Source: Sphingomonas insulae (lineage in GTDB: Bacteria > Pseudomonadota > Alphaproteobacteria > Sphingomonadales > Sphingomonadaceae). Taken from it: DNA of 64,000 nt. Under the pieces are notes generated by a model. That model worked only from the letters and a program-made list of their open reading frames with translations. It was not told the DNA's origin and made no database searches. The stretch is taken from NCBI RefSeq assembly GCF_010450875.1, contig NZ_CP048422.1, positions 3,197,001 through 3,261,000 on the forward strand, read 5' to 3'. A program made the translations under genes and the position numbers. Shown here piece after piece: positions 35,921-44,312 of the stretch. Position 1 is the stretch's first letter. Each line of letters starts with the position of its first letter.

Positions 35921-37369
35921 TCACCGTGCCGCGACCAGCTGGCTCGCCGAGCGCGCTTCGATCTTCGCCGCCAGCGTCGCATCCCAGCCATAGGGGTCGT
36001 CACGAAAGTTCATCTGGCCGTTACCGCTGGCGAACGCCGTCCAGTACAGCAGATAGACCGATACCGGCTTCGCCAGCCGCGCCCGCACGGTCTCGCCCTT
36101 GTCGATGGTCGCGGCGATCGCCTCCGGCGTCCACGCCGGATCGCCCTTCAGCAACAGCTGTGCGAGATCGGCGGGCTTTTCCAGCCGCACGCAGCCATGG
36201 CTGGCCAGCCGGCTGAAGCTGGCGAACTTCGCGCGCGACGGGGTATCGTGCAGATACACCGAGAATGCGTTGTCGAAGTCGAACTTGTACCGCCCCAGCG
36301 CACTCTGGTCGCCGGCCTTCTGCTGCAGGCGGGTGCCGTCGATCACGCGAAAGCCGTTGCGCTTGAAATAGCCGGGGCTCTTCTTTTCCTTCGGCCACAG
36401 CTCCTTGGTCGCGATCGAGGTCGGCACGTTCCACGGCGGGTTAAGGACGACGCTGTGGATCGTCGACGACAGCATCGGCGTCTCGTCCCCCGGCCGGCCG
36501 GTGACGGCCCGCATCGACATGACGGGCTGGTCGCCGTCGAACACGGTCAGCACCGCAGCCGCGATATTCACCTGGATGCGATCGCGCGGCAGGTCCTGCG
36601 GCAGCCAGCGCCACCGTTCCATGTTCGCCATGATCTGCCGCACCCGCGCCGTCGCGGGGACGTTCAGCGCCGCCAGCGTCTGTGTCGAGACGATGCCGGT
36701 CGGGTTGAGGCCGTAGCGGCGCTGCGCCCGGCGCACCGCCTCGACCAGCTTCGCATCGAACGCGCCGGTTGCGGCAACGTCGGTGTCCTCGACCGCCAAC
36801 CGGTTGCGCAGCGCGAACACGCGCGGCCCCGTCGCCCCCATGCCCAGGTCCGGACCGGCGGGAAGCGCCGACCAGCCGCCTGCGGCGACGATTCCGCGAT
36901 ACCGCTGCAACCCCGCCTTCAGCCCGTCATAGCCCGAATAGGGCGGCGGCAGCGCCGCGAACCAGGCGGCGATCCGGTCGCGGCGCACCGCATCGGCAAA
37001 GCCGGGCAGCGGGTCGAATACCGGCGGGCGCAGGCCCCAGTCGCGTTGAAAGTCCGCCTCGGCCAGCCGCCCGGCGTGCACCGCGCGGGCGTGGTCGAGT
37101 GCATCGCGCACCAGCTGATCGCGCGCGGCGGCGTCCATCGGTTGCGGCACCGCGAGGCTGAGCCCCTGCGCCAGCGTGTCGCGCAACAACAGCGCGGCAA
37201 GCTGCATCGCCTGCGCGTCGGTCAGCTGCGGCAACGGGATCGTCGGCACCGCCACTATCGGTGCAACCTGCGCCGATGGTGGCACCGGCACCGATACCAC
37301 CTGCGCCGACGCCGGCAGCACCGGCAGAAGCATGGCAGCCATCGCCGCGGTCGCTGTAAATCGTGTCAT
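35921..37369 (-). CDS. YcbB-type L,D-transpeptidase
   Basis: A 482-residue periplasmic L,D-transpeptidase that forms 3-3 cross-links using tetrapeptide donors. It has a signal peptide (MTRFTATAAMAAMLLPVLPASA), a helical N-terminal domain, a peptidoglycan-binding region (LRNRLAVEDTD...RRYGLNPTGIV), and the YkuD catalytic domain with the active-site motif ASHGCVRL (nucleophilic Cys). The start ATG 37369 is set by the signal peptide; the open frame upstream is spurious. It heads a block with a lipoprotein and a D,D-carboxypeptidase. Confidence 0.92.
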   Translation of the reverse strand: MTRFTATAAMAAMLLPVLPASAQVVSVPVPPSAQVAPIVAVPTIPLPQLTDAQAMQLAALLLRDTLAQGLSLAVPQPMDAAARDQLVRDALDHARAVHAGRLAEADFQRDWGLRPPVFDPLPGFADAVRRDRIAAWFAALPPPYSGYDGLKAGLQRYRGIVAAGGWSALPAGPDLGMGATGPRVFALRNRLAVEDTDVAATGAFDAKLVEAVRRAQRRYGLNPTGIVSTQTLAALNVPATARVRQIMANMERWRWLPQDLPRDRIQVNIAAAVLTVFDGDQPVMSMRAVTGRPGDETPMLSSTIHSVVLNPPWNVPTSIATKELWPKEKKSPGYFKRNGFRVIDGTRLQQKAGDQSALGRYKFDFDNAFSVYLHDTPSRAKFASFSRLASHGCVRLEKPADLAQLLLKGDPAWTPEAIAATIDKGETVRARLAKPVSVYLLYWTAFASGNGQMNFRDDPYGWDATLAAKIEARSASQLVAAR

Positions 37370-37583
37370 GCCATTCCCCTGGGCGGCCCCGCTCGAAGCG
37401 CCGGGCCATCGCACCATGCACCTCGCTCTAGGCTGAACGGGCGGGTGCTGACTACTGATTATGACCGGAAAATTTGGGTTTTGCCCGTGCCTGCCCATCG
37501 TCGTCCCGGCCGATGCCGCGACCACGGCAGCGATCGGTCGCAACGTGCCTCAGGACAATCGATGCGGGGACGATCGAACCGCC

Positions 37584-39077
37584 TCAATACCCTGCATAGT
37601 CGCTGAACTTGGTGATGGTCGGATCGAACTTCAGCACCACCTTGCCGGTCGCGCCGTGGCGCTGCTTCGCCACGATCATCTCGGCAAGGCCATAGACCCG
37701 CTCCATGTCGCTTGCCCATTTCGCGTGGTCTTCGAACACCTTGGCCTCATCGCCCTCCATCGGTCGCTTCGGTTCGCGCTGGGCGGTGTAATAATCCTCG
37801 CGGAACACGAACCAGACCATGTCCGCGTCCTGCTCGATCGATCCCGATTCGCGCAGGTCGGACAGCATCGGCCGCTTGTCCTCGCGGCTTTCGACCGCAC
37901 GGCTCAGCTGCGACAGCGCCAGCACCGGCACGTTCATATCCTTGGCCAGCGTCTTCAACCCGCGCGAGATTTCCGAGATTTCCTGCACGCGATTTTCCTT
38001 GCCGCCCTTGCCGCCGCTGGTCAGCAGCTGGAGGTAATCGACCACGACCAGCCCGATCTGGTTGTTGTGGCGGCGTTGCAGGCGACGGACGCGGGTGTGC
38101 AGCGCACTGATGCTGAGGCCGCCGGTATCGTCGATGAACAGCGGCAGGTTCTCCAGTTCCGCCGCGGCAGCGGCCAACTGGCCGAATTCGGCCTTGCTGA
38201 TCTTGCCCATGCGCAGCGATTCCGAACTGATCTGCGATTGCTCGGCCAGGATGCGCGTCGCCAGCTGGTCGGCGCTCATTTCCAGGCTGAAGAACACGAC
38301 CTTTGCCCCCACCGATTCGCTGGGCGGAATGCCGTCGGCCATGTCGCGCATCCAGCGCCGCGCCGCGTTGAAGGCGATGTTGGTGGCGAGCGACGTCTTG
38401 CCCATGCCGGGACGGCCGGCGAGGATCATGAGATCGCTGTGGTGCATGCCGCCGATCTTGGCGTTGACGCTGTCGAGACCGGTGGTGACGCCCGACAGGT
38501 TGCCGCCGGAATTCAGCGCGCGCTCGGCCATCTTGACCGCCATCGTCGTCGCCTGCGCGAAGCTCTTGGTGGCATTCTCGGCGCCGCCATCGCCGGCGAC
38601 CTTGTACAATTCCTCTTCCGCCGCCTCGATCTGCGCACGCGGATTGACCTCTTCCGACGTGTCCATCGCGCGTTCGACCAGCGTCCGACCGACGCTGACC
38701 AGCGCGCGCAGCATGGCAAGGTCGTAGATCTGCGTCGCGAACTGGCGCGCACCGATCAGGCCGGCGCCCGATCCGGTCAGGCTGGCGAGGTACGATGGTC
38801 CGCCCAGTTCGCGCATGCCTTCGTCCGCATCGAACATCGGCCGCAGCGTCACCGGCGTCGCCAACATGTCGTTGGCGCGCAGCGTCTTGATCGCGGCAAA
38901 GATGCGGGCATGGACCGGTTCGTAGAAATGCGCCGGCTCCAGCCGGTCGACCAGATCGTCGGCCAGTCGGTTGTCGATCATCATCGCGCCGAGCATCGCC
39001 GCTTCGGCCTCGACGTTGCGTGGCAATTGCATGGGTTCGGCGGGGACCGCCGGAGTCGGGAATGCGAGAGTGGCCAT
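37584..39077 (-). CDS. dnaB: DnaB, replicative DNA helicase
   Basis: A 497-residue hexameric helicase that unwinds DNA at the replication fork. The N-terminal domain begins around RNVEAEAAMLGAMMIDN, and the RecA-like motor has Walker A GRPGMGKTS, Walker B VVVDYLQLL, the sensor ALSQLSRAVE and an Arg-finger region near DLRESGSIEQDADMVWF. There is no intein. The start at 39077 (MATLAFPTP) or 39083 is downstream of a long spurious extension. It is divergent from the UPF0262 gene with 79 bases between. Confidence 0.95.
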   Translation of the reverse strand: MATLAFPTPAVPAEPMQLPRNVEAEAAMLGAMMIDNRLADDLVDRLEPAHFYEPVHARIFAAIKTLRANDMLATPVTLRPMFDADEGMRELGGPSYLASLTGSGAGLIGARQFATQIYDLAMLRALVSVGRTLVERAMDTSEEVNPRAQIEAAEEELYKVAGDGGAENATKSFAQATTMAVKMAERALNSGGNLSGVTTGLDSVNAKIGGMHHSDLMILAGRPGMGKTSLATNIAFNAARRWMRDMADGIPPSESVGAKVVFFSLEMSADQLATRILAEQSQISSESLRMGKISKAEFGQLAAAAAELENLPLFIDDTGGLSISALHTRVRRLQRRHNNQIGLVVVDYLQLLTSGGKGGKENRVQEISEISRGLKTLAKDMNVPVLALSQLSRAVESREDKRPMLSDLRESGSIEQDADMVWFVFREDYYTAQREPKRPMEGDEAKVFEDHAKWASDMERVYGLAEMIVAKQRHGATGKVVLKFDPTITKFSDYAGY

Positions 39078-39156
39078 GACCATCGCTATACCGCTCCAGC
39101 CCCCGTCGAACAAACTCGGAATTGTCGTGGACGGGTTAGCCCTATATCGGACGACG

Positions 39157-39639
39157 ATGGCCGACCCGCGGATCATCGACATCACCCTGGACGAGCACAG
39201 CATCGGCTGGCGCTCGGCGGACGTCGAGCAGGAACGGCGGATCGCGATCTTCGACCTGCTGGAGGGTAATCACTTCGCGCCGCAGCGCGTCCACGCCGAC
39301 GGCTATGCCGGGCCATACCGCATCAAGCTCGAATCGGCGGAGGGGCGGCTCGGCATCCACATCCACCGCGAGGACGACAATCACCTGGAGACGCTGGTCC
39401 TGGCGCTCGGCCGCTTCCGCCGGTCGATCAAGGACTATTTCGCGATTTGCGACAGCTATTATCAGGCGATACGCGCCTCTACTCCGCAACAGATCGAGAC
39501 CGTCGATATGGCACGCCGTGCCGTCCACAATGATGCCGCCGAATTGCTGCGCGAACGCCTGGCGGGCAAGATCGATGTCGATTTCGACACCGCGCGCCGG
39601 CTGTTCACGCTGATCTGCGTCCTGCATTTGCGCGGCTGA
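39157..39639 (+). CDS. UPF0262 family protein
   Basis: A 160-residue soluble protein starting MADPRIIDITLDEHSIGWR, with DGYAGPYRIKLESAEGRL and LGRFRRSIKDYFAICDSYYQA. This matches UPF0262, a family conserved in alphaproteobacteria and of unknown function. The frame opens far upstream inside dnaB antisense; the ATG at 39157 fits the family. The next gene begins on the last base of its stop codon. Confidence 0.88.
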   Translation: MADPRIIDITLDEHSIGWRSADVEQERRIAIFDLLEGNHFAPQRVHADGYAGPYRIKLESAEGRLGIHIHREDDNHLETLVLALGRFRRSIKDYFAICDSYYQAIRASTPQQIETVDMARRAVHNDAAELLRERLAGKIDVDFDTARRLFTLICVLHLRG

Positions 39640-40316
39640 TGGCATACGGGGTGTTCAAGGCGGCGGGAGCGCTCATTGCGGCCGGCCTGCTCGGCATCGG
39701 CGGGTGGAGCTTCGCGACCGGCTGGCACCCGGCGCAGGGCCAGTATCCGTTGCAGGGGGTCGACCTGGGCGAGAACCCCGGTGCGATCGAATGGGGTACG
39801 GTGCGGGCGCGGGGGGCGGATTTCGCCTATCTGGTCGCGACGTCGGGCGCCGATCGCCGCGATCCGGGGTTCGAGGCGAATTGGGCCGCCCTGCCCGATG
39901 CCGGCCTGCGTCGCGGCGCGGTCCACCTGTTCTCGCTCTGCCAGCTGGCGGCGGACCAGGCCAACGCCTTCAACGCCTTCGTCCCCCGCACCGCGGACGC
40001 GCTGCCGGTCGCGGTCGACGTCGGCTATCGGGACGATTGCACCGCGCGTCCCGATCAGGATGTGCTGGTCGGCGAAATGCGAACGTTCATCGCGATGGTC
40101 GAGGCGCATACCCGCAAGCCCGTGCTGCTGCGACTGAGCAAGGCGGTGGACAAGGATTATCAGCTGTCCGCCGCCATCGACCGCCCGGTCTGGGCGATCA
40201 GCAATGTGTTTCCCCCAAGTTATGCCGCGCGGCCGTGGCGGATATGGCGCGCCAGCGACATCCGCCGCATCGACGGCATCGAAGGCCCCGTGAACTGGAA
40301 CGTCGTAGCACCATGA
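39639..40316 (+). CDS. GH25-like (Ch-type lysozyme) protein with altered active site
   Basis: A 225-residue protein with an N-terminal membrane anchor or signal (about residues 7-27) and a GH25-type barrel: YPLQGVDLGENPGAIEW at the start and GADFAYL after it. GH25 enzymes use a D-x-E pair on a central strand. Here that strand reads PVAVDVGYRDD, with Asp127 present but Gly129 where Glu is expected. It may be inactive on peptidoglycan, or Asp131/Asp132 may substitute. The ATG shares one base with the UPF0262 stop, and the end overlaps cdd by 4 bases. Confidence 0.8.
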   Translation: MAYGVFKAAGALIAAGLLGIGGWSFATGWHPAQGQYPLQGVDLGENPGAIEWGTVRARGADFAYLVATSGADRRDPGFEANWAALPDAGLRRGAVHLFSLCQLAADQANAFNAFVPRTADALPVAVDVGYRDDCTARPDQDVLVGEMRTFIAMVEAHTRKPVLLRLSKAVDKDYQLSAAIDRPVWAISNVFPPSYAARPWRIWRASDIRRIDGIEGPVNWNVVAP

Positions 40317-40762
40317 CCGATGACAGCATCCGCCTGATCCACGCCGCGCGGGAAGCGGCGACACGGGCCCACGCGCCCTATTCGCGCTTTGCGGTCGGCG
40401 CAGCGTTGCTGATGACCGACGGCAGCCTCATCACCGGCGCCAATGTCGAAAATGCCAGCTACGGCCTGTCGCTCTGCGCCGAAACTGTGGCGATTGCGAC
40501 CGCCAGCGCCGCGGGCCGGCTGCGCGATGTCGTCGCGGTCGGGGTGATCGGCGGCGCGATGGATGCGGACGGTCGTGCCACCGGCGATACCCCGGTAAGC
40601 CCGTGCGGACGCTGTCGTCAGGTGCTGAACGAGGCCGCGCAGCTCGGTGGACGCGACCTTGCGGTCTATTGCGGCGCGGCCGAGGGCGATGCGGTCGCGC
40701 GCTACCGCCTGTCGGAGCTCTTGCCACACGCGTTTGGCCCGGCGGACTTGGGGATCGGCTGA
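40313..40762 (+). CDS. cdd: Cytidine deaminase
   Basis: A 149-residue zinc-dependent cytidine deaminase of the small homotetrameric type, converting cytidine to uridine for pyrimidine salvage. The zinc and proton-shuttle motifs are intact: CAETVA (Cys ligand and catalytic Glu) and PCGRCRQ (two Cys ligands), with NVENASYG before them binding the ribose. The ATG at 40313 overlaps the GH25-like gene as ATGA, giving a three-gene operon with UPF0262. Confidence 0.93.
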   Translation: MTDDSIRLIHAAREAATRAHAPYSRFAVGAALLMTDGSLITGANVENASYGLSLCAETVAIATASAAGRLRDVVAVGVIGGAMDADGRATGDTPVSPCGRCRQVLNEAAQLGGRDLAVYCGAAEGDAVARYRLSELLPHAFGPADLGIG

Positions 40763-41142
40763 ATCCTGCTAAGCGGCGCGCGCAGCCGTATGGCCGGACA
40801 CACGAGGCACGGGTGGAAGTCACTTGAACATCCCCGTGATCTCGCATCCGGACCAGGATTCATCGTGCCACGCAGACATGGACATGAATGCGGGCAGGTT
40901 CCGGCGGAAAAGTGCCCCCGGAACTCAGCCGCGCTGACGAGTCAGTCCCACGGCTATCCGACCCCGCAAGGCCTGCCATCGATCAAACGCCGCGAAGCAG
41001 GAAATCCCGAGTGCGCCACGCCTGTGGTTGCGGCGAGGCATGCGGCAACCGTTCGCCTTTCGCAGCGCTCGCAACGACCCGGCGCCGGATCAGGCAACCG
41101 AATAGCACCGCGCCATCGGCCCCGGACGCCGTGAACCGACCC
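40763..41142. other. Gene-free stretch between cdd and the RcnB-like gene
   Basis: These 380 bases between two convergent genes contain only open frames with atypical composition (for example 40790-41134), rich in Pro, Arg and His, which I regard as chance. No tRNA-like fold was seen. Nothing identifiable is present apart from the hairpin that follows at 41143. Confidence 0.5.
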
Positions 41143-41176
41143 GGCCCTGACGGCCCCTGCTGAGGCCGTCAGGGCC
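41143..41176 (-). terminator. Perfect 13-bp hairpin downstream of the RcnB-like gene
   Basis: GGCCCTGACGGCC (41143-41155) pairs perfectly with GGCCGTCAGGGCC (41164-41176) around an 8-base loop, 9 bases beyond the stop of the minus-strand gene. No U-run follows, so the terminator role is likely rather than certain. Confidence 0.6.
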
Positions 41177-41185
41177 TGATCTCCA

Positions 41186-42430
41186 TCAGCCGCAGCGGCA
41201 GGTCGGCGCCGGGCGCCAGACCCGCTTCGTCTTGGTCCGCCGGACCGCCGGCTTGCGCGTATAGGTCACCGCATCTTCATAGACTTCGGTCGTCGTCGTG
41301 GTGATGACCGGTGCGGTCTGGACCACGACCGTCGTGGTCGACGCGCCGGGATAATAATAGCCGCCTTGGTAATAACCGCCCGCGCCGCTGGTGGTGGTCA
41401 CCGTCGTCGTGCCGTCCGCGGAGCGCCAGTTCGGGCCGCCTGCCCCATAACCGACGGGTGGCGGCGGTGGCGGCGCGCGATCCGGCGCGACCGGCGGTGC
41501 ATAGCCGCGGCCATAGACCGGCGGCGGCGGCGGATTGCGACGATCCTCCGCCTTGTCGATCGCATAGCCGGCAGCGGCGCCGACACCGGCACCGATCAAT
41601 GTACCGCCCAGGCGATTGCCGCGCCCTGCGATCAGATTCCCCGCGACGCCGCCGATCGCGGCACCGGCCACCGCGCCGCCGACACCATCGTCGCGACGCG
41701 CATAACCACGACCATCATAGCCACGATCATCATAGCCCCGGTCGTCGTACCCGCGATCGTCGTGCCCACGATCGTCATAGCCACCGGCATAGACGCGGTC
41801 TTCGTCGCCATAACCCGCATCATAGCGGTCCCAGTCGATCCCGGCGCGCGTGTCGTAGACCGAACCGCGGCCATCGACGAGCACGGCATCGTCGTAATAG
41901 CGCACCCAGTTATAGCCGTAGGTCGGCTGGGTCAGGCCATAGGCCTGCCAGTCGCCGATATAGAAGCGCGGGGCGACCCAATAGCTCGGCAGGGCATAGC
42001 CACGATAGGGACGGCGATAGGCGGCCCAGCCGCCGGGGGCGTTTGCACCGCCCCACCAGCGGCCGCCGACCTTGCTGCCCCAGCGCGGCTGACCGGCATG
42101 GACCATTGGCGGACGACCCGCGCCGTTCCAGCCCGCCGGACGCCCCGGCTGGATGTGCGGCTGACCCGGCTGCATGTGGGGCTGCACGGGCAGCTGGCCC
42201 GGCGCCATCGTCGGACGTTGGCCCGGATATCCGCCGCGCCGCCAGTTCTGCGCCCGCCACTGGCCCCGCGGCTGAATCGCGGGTGCCGGCGCCATGCCCT
42301 GGTTCGGGACGGGGAAGCTGGCGCCGGGGCGCATGCCGCCTGGCCCGTGCGCGACGACGCGCTGCTGCGCATCGGCGCCGCCGGCGGCCACAAGAGCCAT
42401 CCCCGCAGTGGCGATCAACCAGATACGCAT
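41186..42430 (-). CDS. RcnB-like envelope protein with YDDRG repeats and glycine zipper
   Basis: A 414-residue exported protein. After a signal peptide (about residues 1-21) comes a Pro/Gln/Gly-rich region with HMQPGQPHIQPG repeats, then an RcnB-like segment (YRGYALPSYWVAPRFYIGDW...YGYNWVRYYDDAVLVD). Next are five or so copies of a YDDRG/HDDRG pentapeptide, a glycine zipper (GGAVAGAAIGGVAGNLIAG...GAGVGAAAGYAID), and a Thr/Val-rich tail ending in basic residues and CRCG. RcnB itself is a small periplasmic metal-homeostasis protein; this fusion is much longer. The glycine zipper suggests association with the outer membrane. Confidence 0.82.
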   Translation of the reverse strand: MRIWLIATAGMALVAAGGADAQQRVVAHGPGGMRPGASFPVPNQGMAPAPAIQPRGQWRAQNWRRGGYPGQRPTMAPGQLPVQPHMQPGQPHIQPGRPAGWNGAGRPPMVHAGQPRWGSKVGGRWWGGANAPGGWAAYRRPYRGYALPSYWVAPRFYIGDWQAYGLTQPTYGYNWVRYYDDAVLVDGRGSVYDTRAGIDWDRYDAGYGDEDRVYAGGYDDRGHDDRGYDDRGYDDRGYDGRGYARRDDGVGGAVAGAAIGGVAGNLIAGRGNRLGGTLIGAGVGAAAGYAIDKAEDRRNPPPPPVYGRGYAPPVAPDRAPPPPPPVGYGAGGPNWRSADGTTTVTTTSGAGGYYQGGYYYPGASTTTVVVQTAPVITTTTTEVYEDAVTYTRKPAVRRTKTKRVWRPAPTCRCG

Positions 42431-42528
42431 GTCGTCTCCCTGTTCCGACGGCGCCCCCTAGCGTCATCGATTAACATCACGTTGACGATCGATTTAACAC
42501 TTGGTTCCGGGACTCGCCAGCCGAGCGC

Positions 42529-42557
42529 CTGTCCCCTTTTGACGCTGTCCCCTTTTG
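42529..42557. repeat. Direct repeat of CTGTCCCCTTTTG
   Basis: Two identical 13-base copies at 42529-42541 and 42545-42557, separated by ACG, end 2 bases before the stop codon of the minus-strand methionine sulfoxide reductase gene. Origin unknown. Confidence 0.7.
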
Positions 42558-42559
42558 GA

Positions 42560-43042
42560 TCAGCCGAGCCGCGTGGCAAGCAGCGCCGCCAGCGCCTCGC
42601 ACCCCGTCGCATCCTCCGCATCGAAGCGCGCCGGTGCGGGACTGTCGAGGTCGAGCACCCCTGTCACCACCCCGTCGCGCACGATCGGCACGACCAGTTC
42701 CGATCGACTGGCGGCATCGCAGGCGATGTGCCCGGGAAAGGCATGGACGTCGTCGACCAGTTGCGTCTCGCGGGTGGCCGCCGCCGCGCCGCACACCCCC
42801 TTACCGATCGGGATGCGGATGCACGCCGCCTTCCCCTGAAACGGCCCCAGCACCAACTCGCCGCCGACCAGGCGGTAGAAACCCGCCCAGTTGAGGTCGG
42901 GCAGATATTGCCAGATCAATGCCGAGGCATTCGCCATATTGGCGATGGCATCGGGCTCGTCCGCGGTCAGCGCATCGAGCGCGGACAGCAGGTCGCGGTA
43001 CAGGTCGGCCTTCGAGCCGGCGGAGATATCGAACTGGTACAT
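42560..43042 (-). CDS. Free methionine-(R)-sulfoxide reductase (GAF-domain fRMsr)
   Basis: A 160-residue single GAF-domain enzyme that reduces free methionine-(R)-sulfoxide, an oxidative damage repair activity. Family features are LPDLNWAGFYRLVGGELVLG, FQGKAACIRIPIGKGVCG with two conserved cysteines, the VDDVHAFPGHIACDAASRSE segment with the third Cys, and GVLDLDSP near the end. Length is normal. The start MYQFDISAGSK at 43042 is the likely one; 13 codons upstream are also open. Confidence 0.9.
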   Translation of the reverse strand: MYQFDISAGSKADLYRDLLSALDALTADEPDAIANMANASALIWQYLPDLNWAGFYRLVGGELVLGPFQGKAACIRIPIGKGVCGAAAATRETQLVDDVHAFPGHIACDAASRSELVVPIVRDGVVTGVLDLDSPAPARFDAEDATGCEALAALLATRLG

Positions 43043-43153
43043 GGCGCGGGATGTAGGGGCGAAGAACCGCCGCGTCACCACCGTGTCACCCTGAACCGGG
43101 TCCGCGGTGCACTGTCGACGCGCCGACGAAACGGACCGGGCCGGCCCGCGCCC

Positions 43154-43579
43154 TCAGTCCAGCCGCACCTTGCCGCGTCCGGCCTTCACGGTGCTGCGCC
43201 CCTTCTTCTCGTCGACGCGGCGCGCCTTGGCCGATCGGCTCGGCTTGGTCGGGCGCCGCTTCTTGGGGACGATCGTCGATTCCTGGATCAGCGCGACCAG
43301 CCGCTCGCGCACCTCGCGCCGGTTCATCTCTTGCGACCGCGACCCGTCGCCGCGCAGAGTCAGCACACCTTCCTTGCTCAACCGCGATCCGGCCAGCACC
43401 GACATCCGCTGCTTCACCATGTCGGGCAGGTTGGGCGATCCCCACACGTCGAAGCGCAGCATGACCGCGCTGTCGGTGGTGTTGACGTGCTGCCCGCCCG
43501 GCCCGGAGGCGCGGGTGAAACTCTCCTCGATTTCGCGATCGTCGATCGCGATCGATCGCGTCACCTGGATCAGCGGCAT
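43154..43579 (-). CDS. arfB: ArfB/YaeJ-type peptidyl-tRNA hydrolase (ribosome rescue)
   Basis: A 141-residue class I release factor-like protein that frees stalled ribosomes independently of a stop codon. The catalytic GGQ motif is present in RASGPGGQHVNTTDSAV, and the C-terminal tail is Lys/Arg-rich (KKRRPTKPSRSAKARR...), as needed to enter the empty mRNA channel. Length matches ArfB. The start MPLIQVTRSIAI at 43579 is 16 bases after the pseudouridine synthase stop, so the pair is co-transcribed. Confidence 0.9.
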   Translation of the reverse strand: MPLIQVTRSIAIDDREIEESFTRASGPGGQHVNTTDSAVMLRFDVWGSPNLPDMVKQRMSVLAGSRLSKEGVLTLRGDGSRSQEMNRREVRERLVALIQESTIVPKKRRPTKPSRSAKARRVDEKKGRSTVKAGRGKVRLD

Positions 43580-43595
43580 GCGTGCGCCGCCTCGC

Positions 43596-44264
43596 TCACG
43601 CCGGCTCGGGCGCCGATGCGATCCCGGGCCACACGCCGAACCGTTCCGGCAGCGGCGCTTCCGCGACGATCGGGTCCTTGCCGGCACGCGGCACGGTCAG
43701 CGCCGCGGCGTGCAGCATCATGCCGCCCGGTTCCCCCGCCCCGTAGTGCGGATCGCCGAGCACCGGCAGCCCCAGCCCGGTGGCGGCATGGACGCGGATC
43801 TGGTGCGTCCGCCCCGTCGCCGGCCGGAACTCGACCAGCGCCCGGCCGTCGCGCGTGGCGACCACCCGCCATGCGGTGCTCGCCGACTTGCCCTGCGCGT
43901 CGGCGACGATCCGCCAGCCCTCCTCGCGCGTGCTGACCTTGCCCAGCGCCAGGTCGATCACCCCCTCCGCCTCGGCCGGAATGCCGGCGAGGATCGCGAG
44001 ATAGCGCTTCTCCACCTCGCCGCGTTCGAATGCCTGCTGGAACCGCGCATGCGCCTTGGGATTCCTCGACAGCAGCAGGCAGCCACTGGTGTCCCGATCC
44101 AGCCGATGGACCGCGGTCGGCCAGCGCTGGAACCCGAACTTCAGCGAATCGAGATGATTCTCCAGGCTGAGGGAGCCGTCGCGCGGCTTGTCGACCGGCA
44201 AGCCGGCGGGCTTGTCGATGACCAGAGCCTCGCCGTCGATGAACAATACGCGGTCGCCATGCAT
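43596..44264 (-). CDS. RluA-family pseudouridine synthase
   Basis: A 222-residue pseudouridine synthase with the RluA catalytic motif HRLDRDTSGCLLL (Asp nucleophile), an earlier ALVIDKPAGLPVD, and GRTHQIRVHAA near the C-terminal third. It lacks an S4 domain, as in the shorter RluA/RluC-related enzymes; the exact RNA target cannot be told. The start MHGDRVLFIDG at 44264 fits homologues; the frame extends far upstream antisense to the M15 peptidase gene. Confidence 0.9.
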   Translation of the reverse strand: MHGDRVLFIDGEALVIDKPAGLPVDKPRDGSLSLENHLDSLKFGFQRWPTAVHRLDRDTSGCLLLSRNPKAHARFQQAFERGEVEKRYLAILAGIPAEAEGVIDLALGKVSTREEGWRIVADAQGKSASTAWRVVATRDGRALVEFRPATGRTHQIRVHAATGLGLPVLGDPHYGAGEPGGMMLHAAALTVPRAGKDPIVAEAPLPERFGVWPGIASAPEPA

Positions 44265-44312
44265 GTGAAACGCCTTGCCACTCCCTGCCCCTTCGCGCCA
44301 GAGCCTGCCGCC

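Noticed and set aside
40790..41134. 114-codon open frame in the cdd to RcnB gap
   Set aside because: Pro/Arg/His-rich composition without any start signal or domain; overlaps another chance frame.
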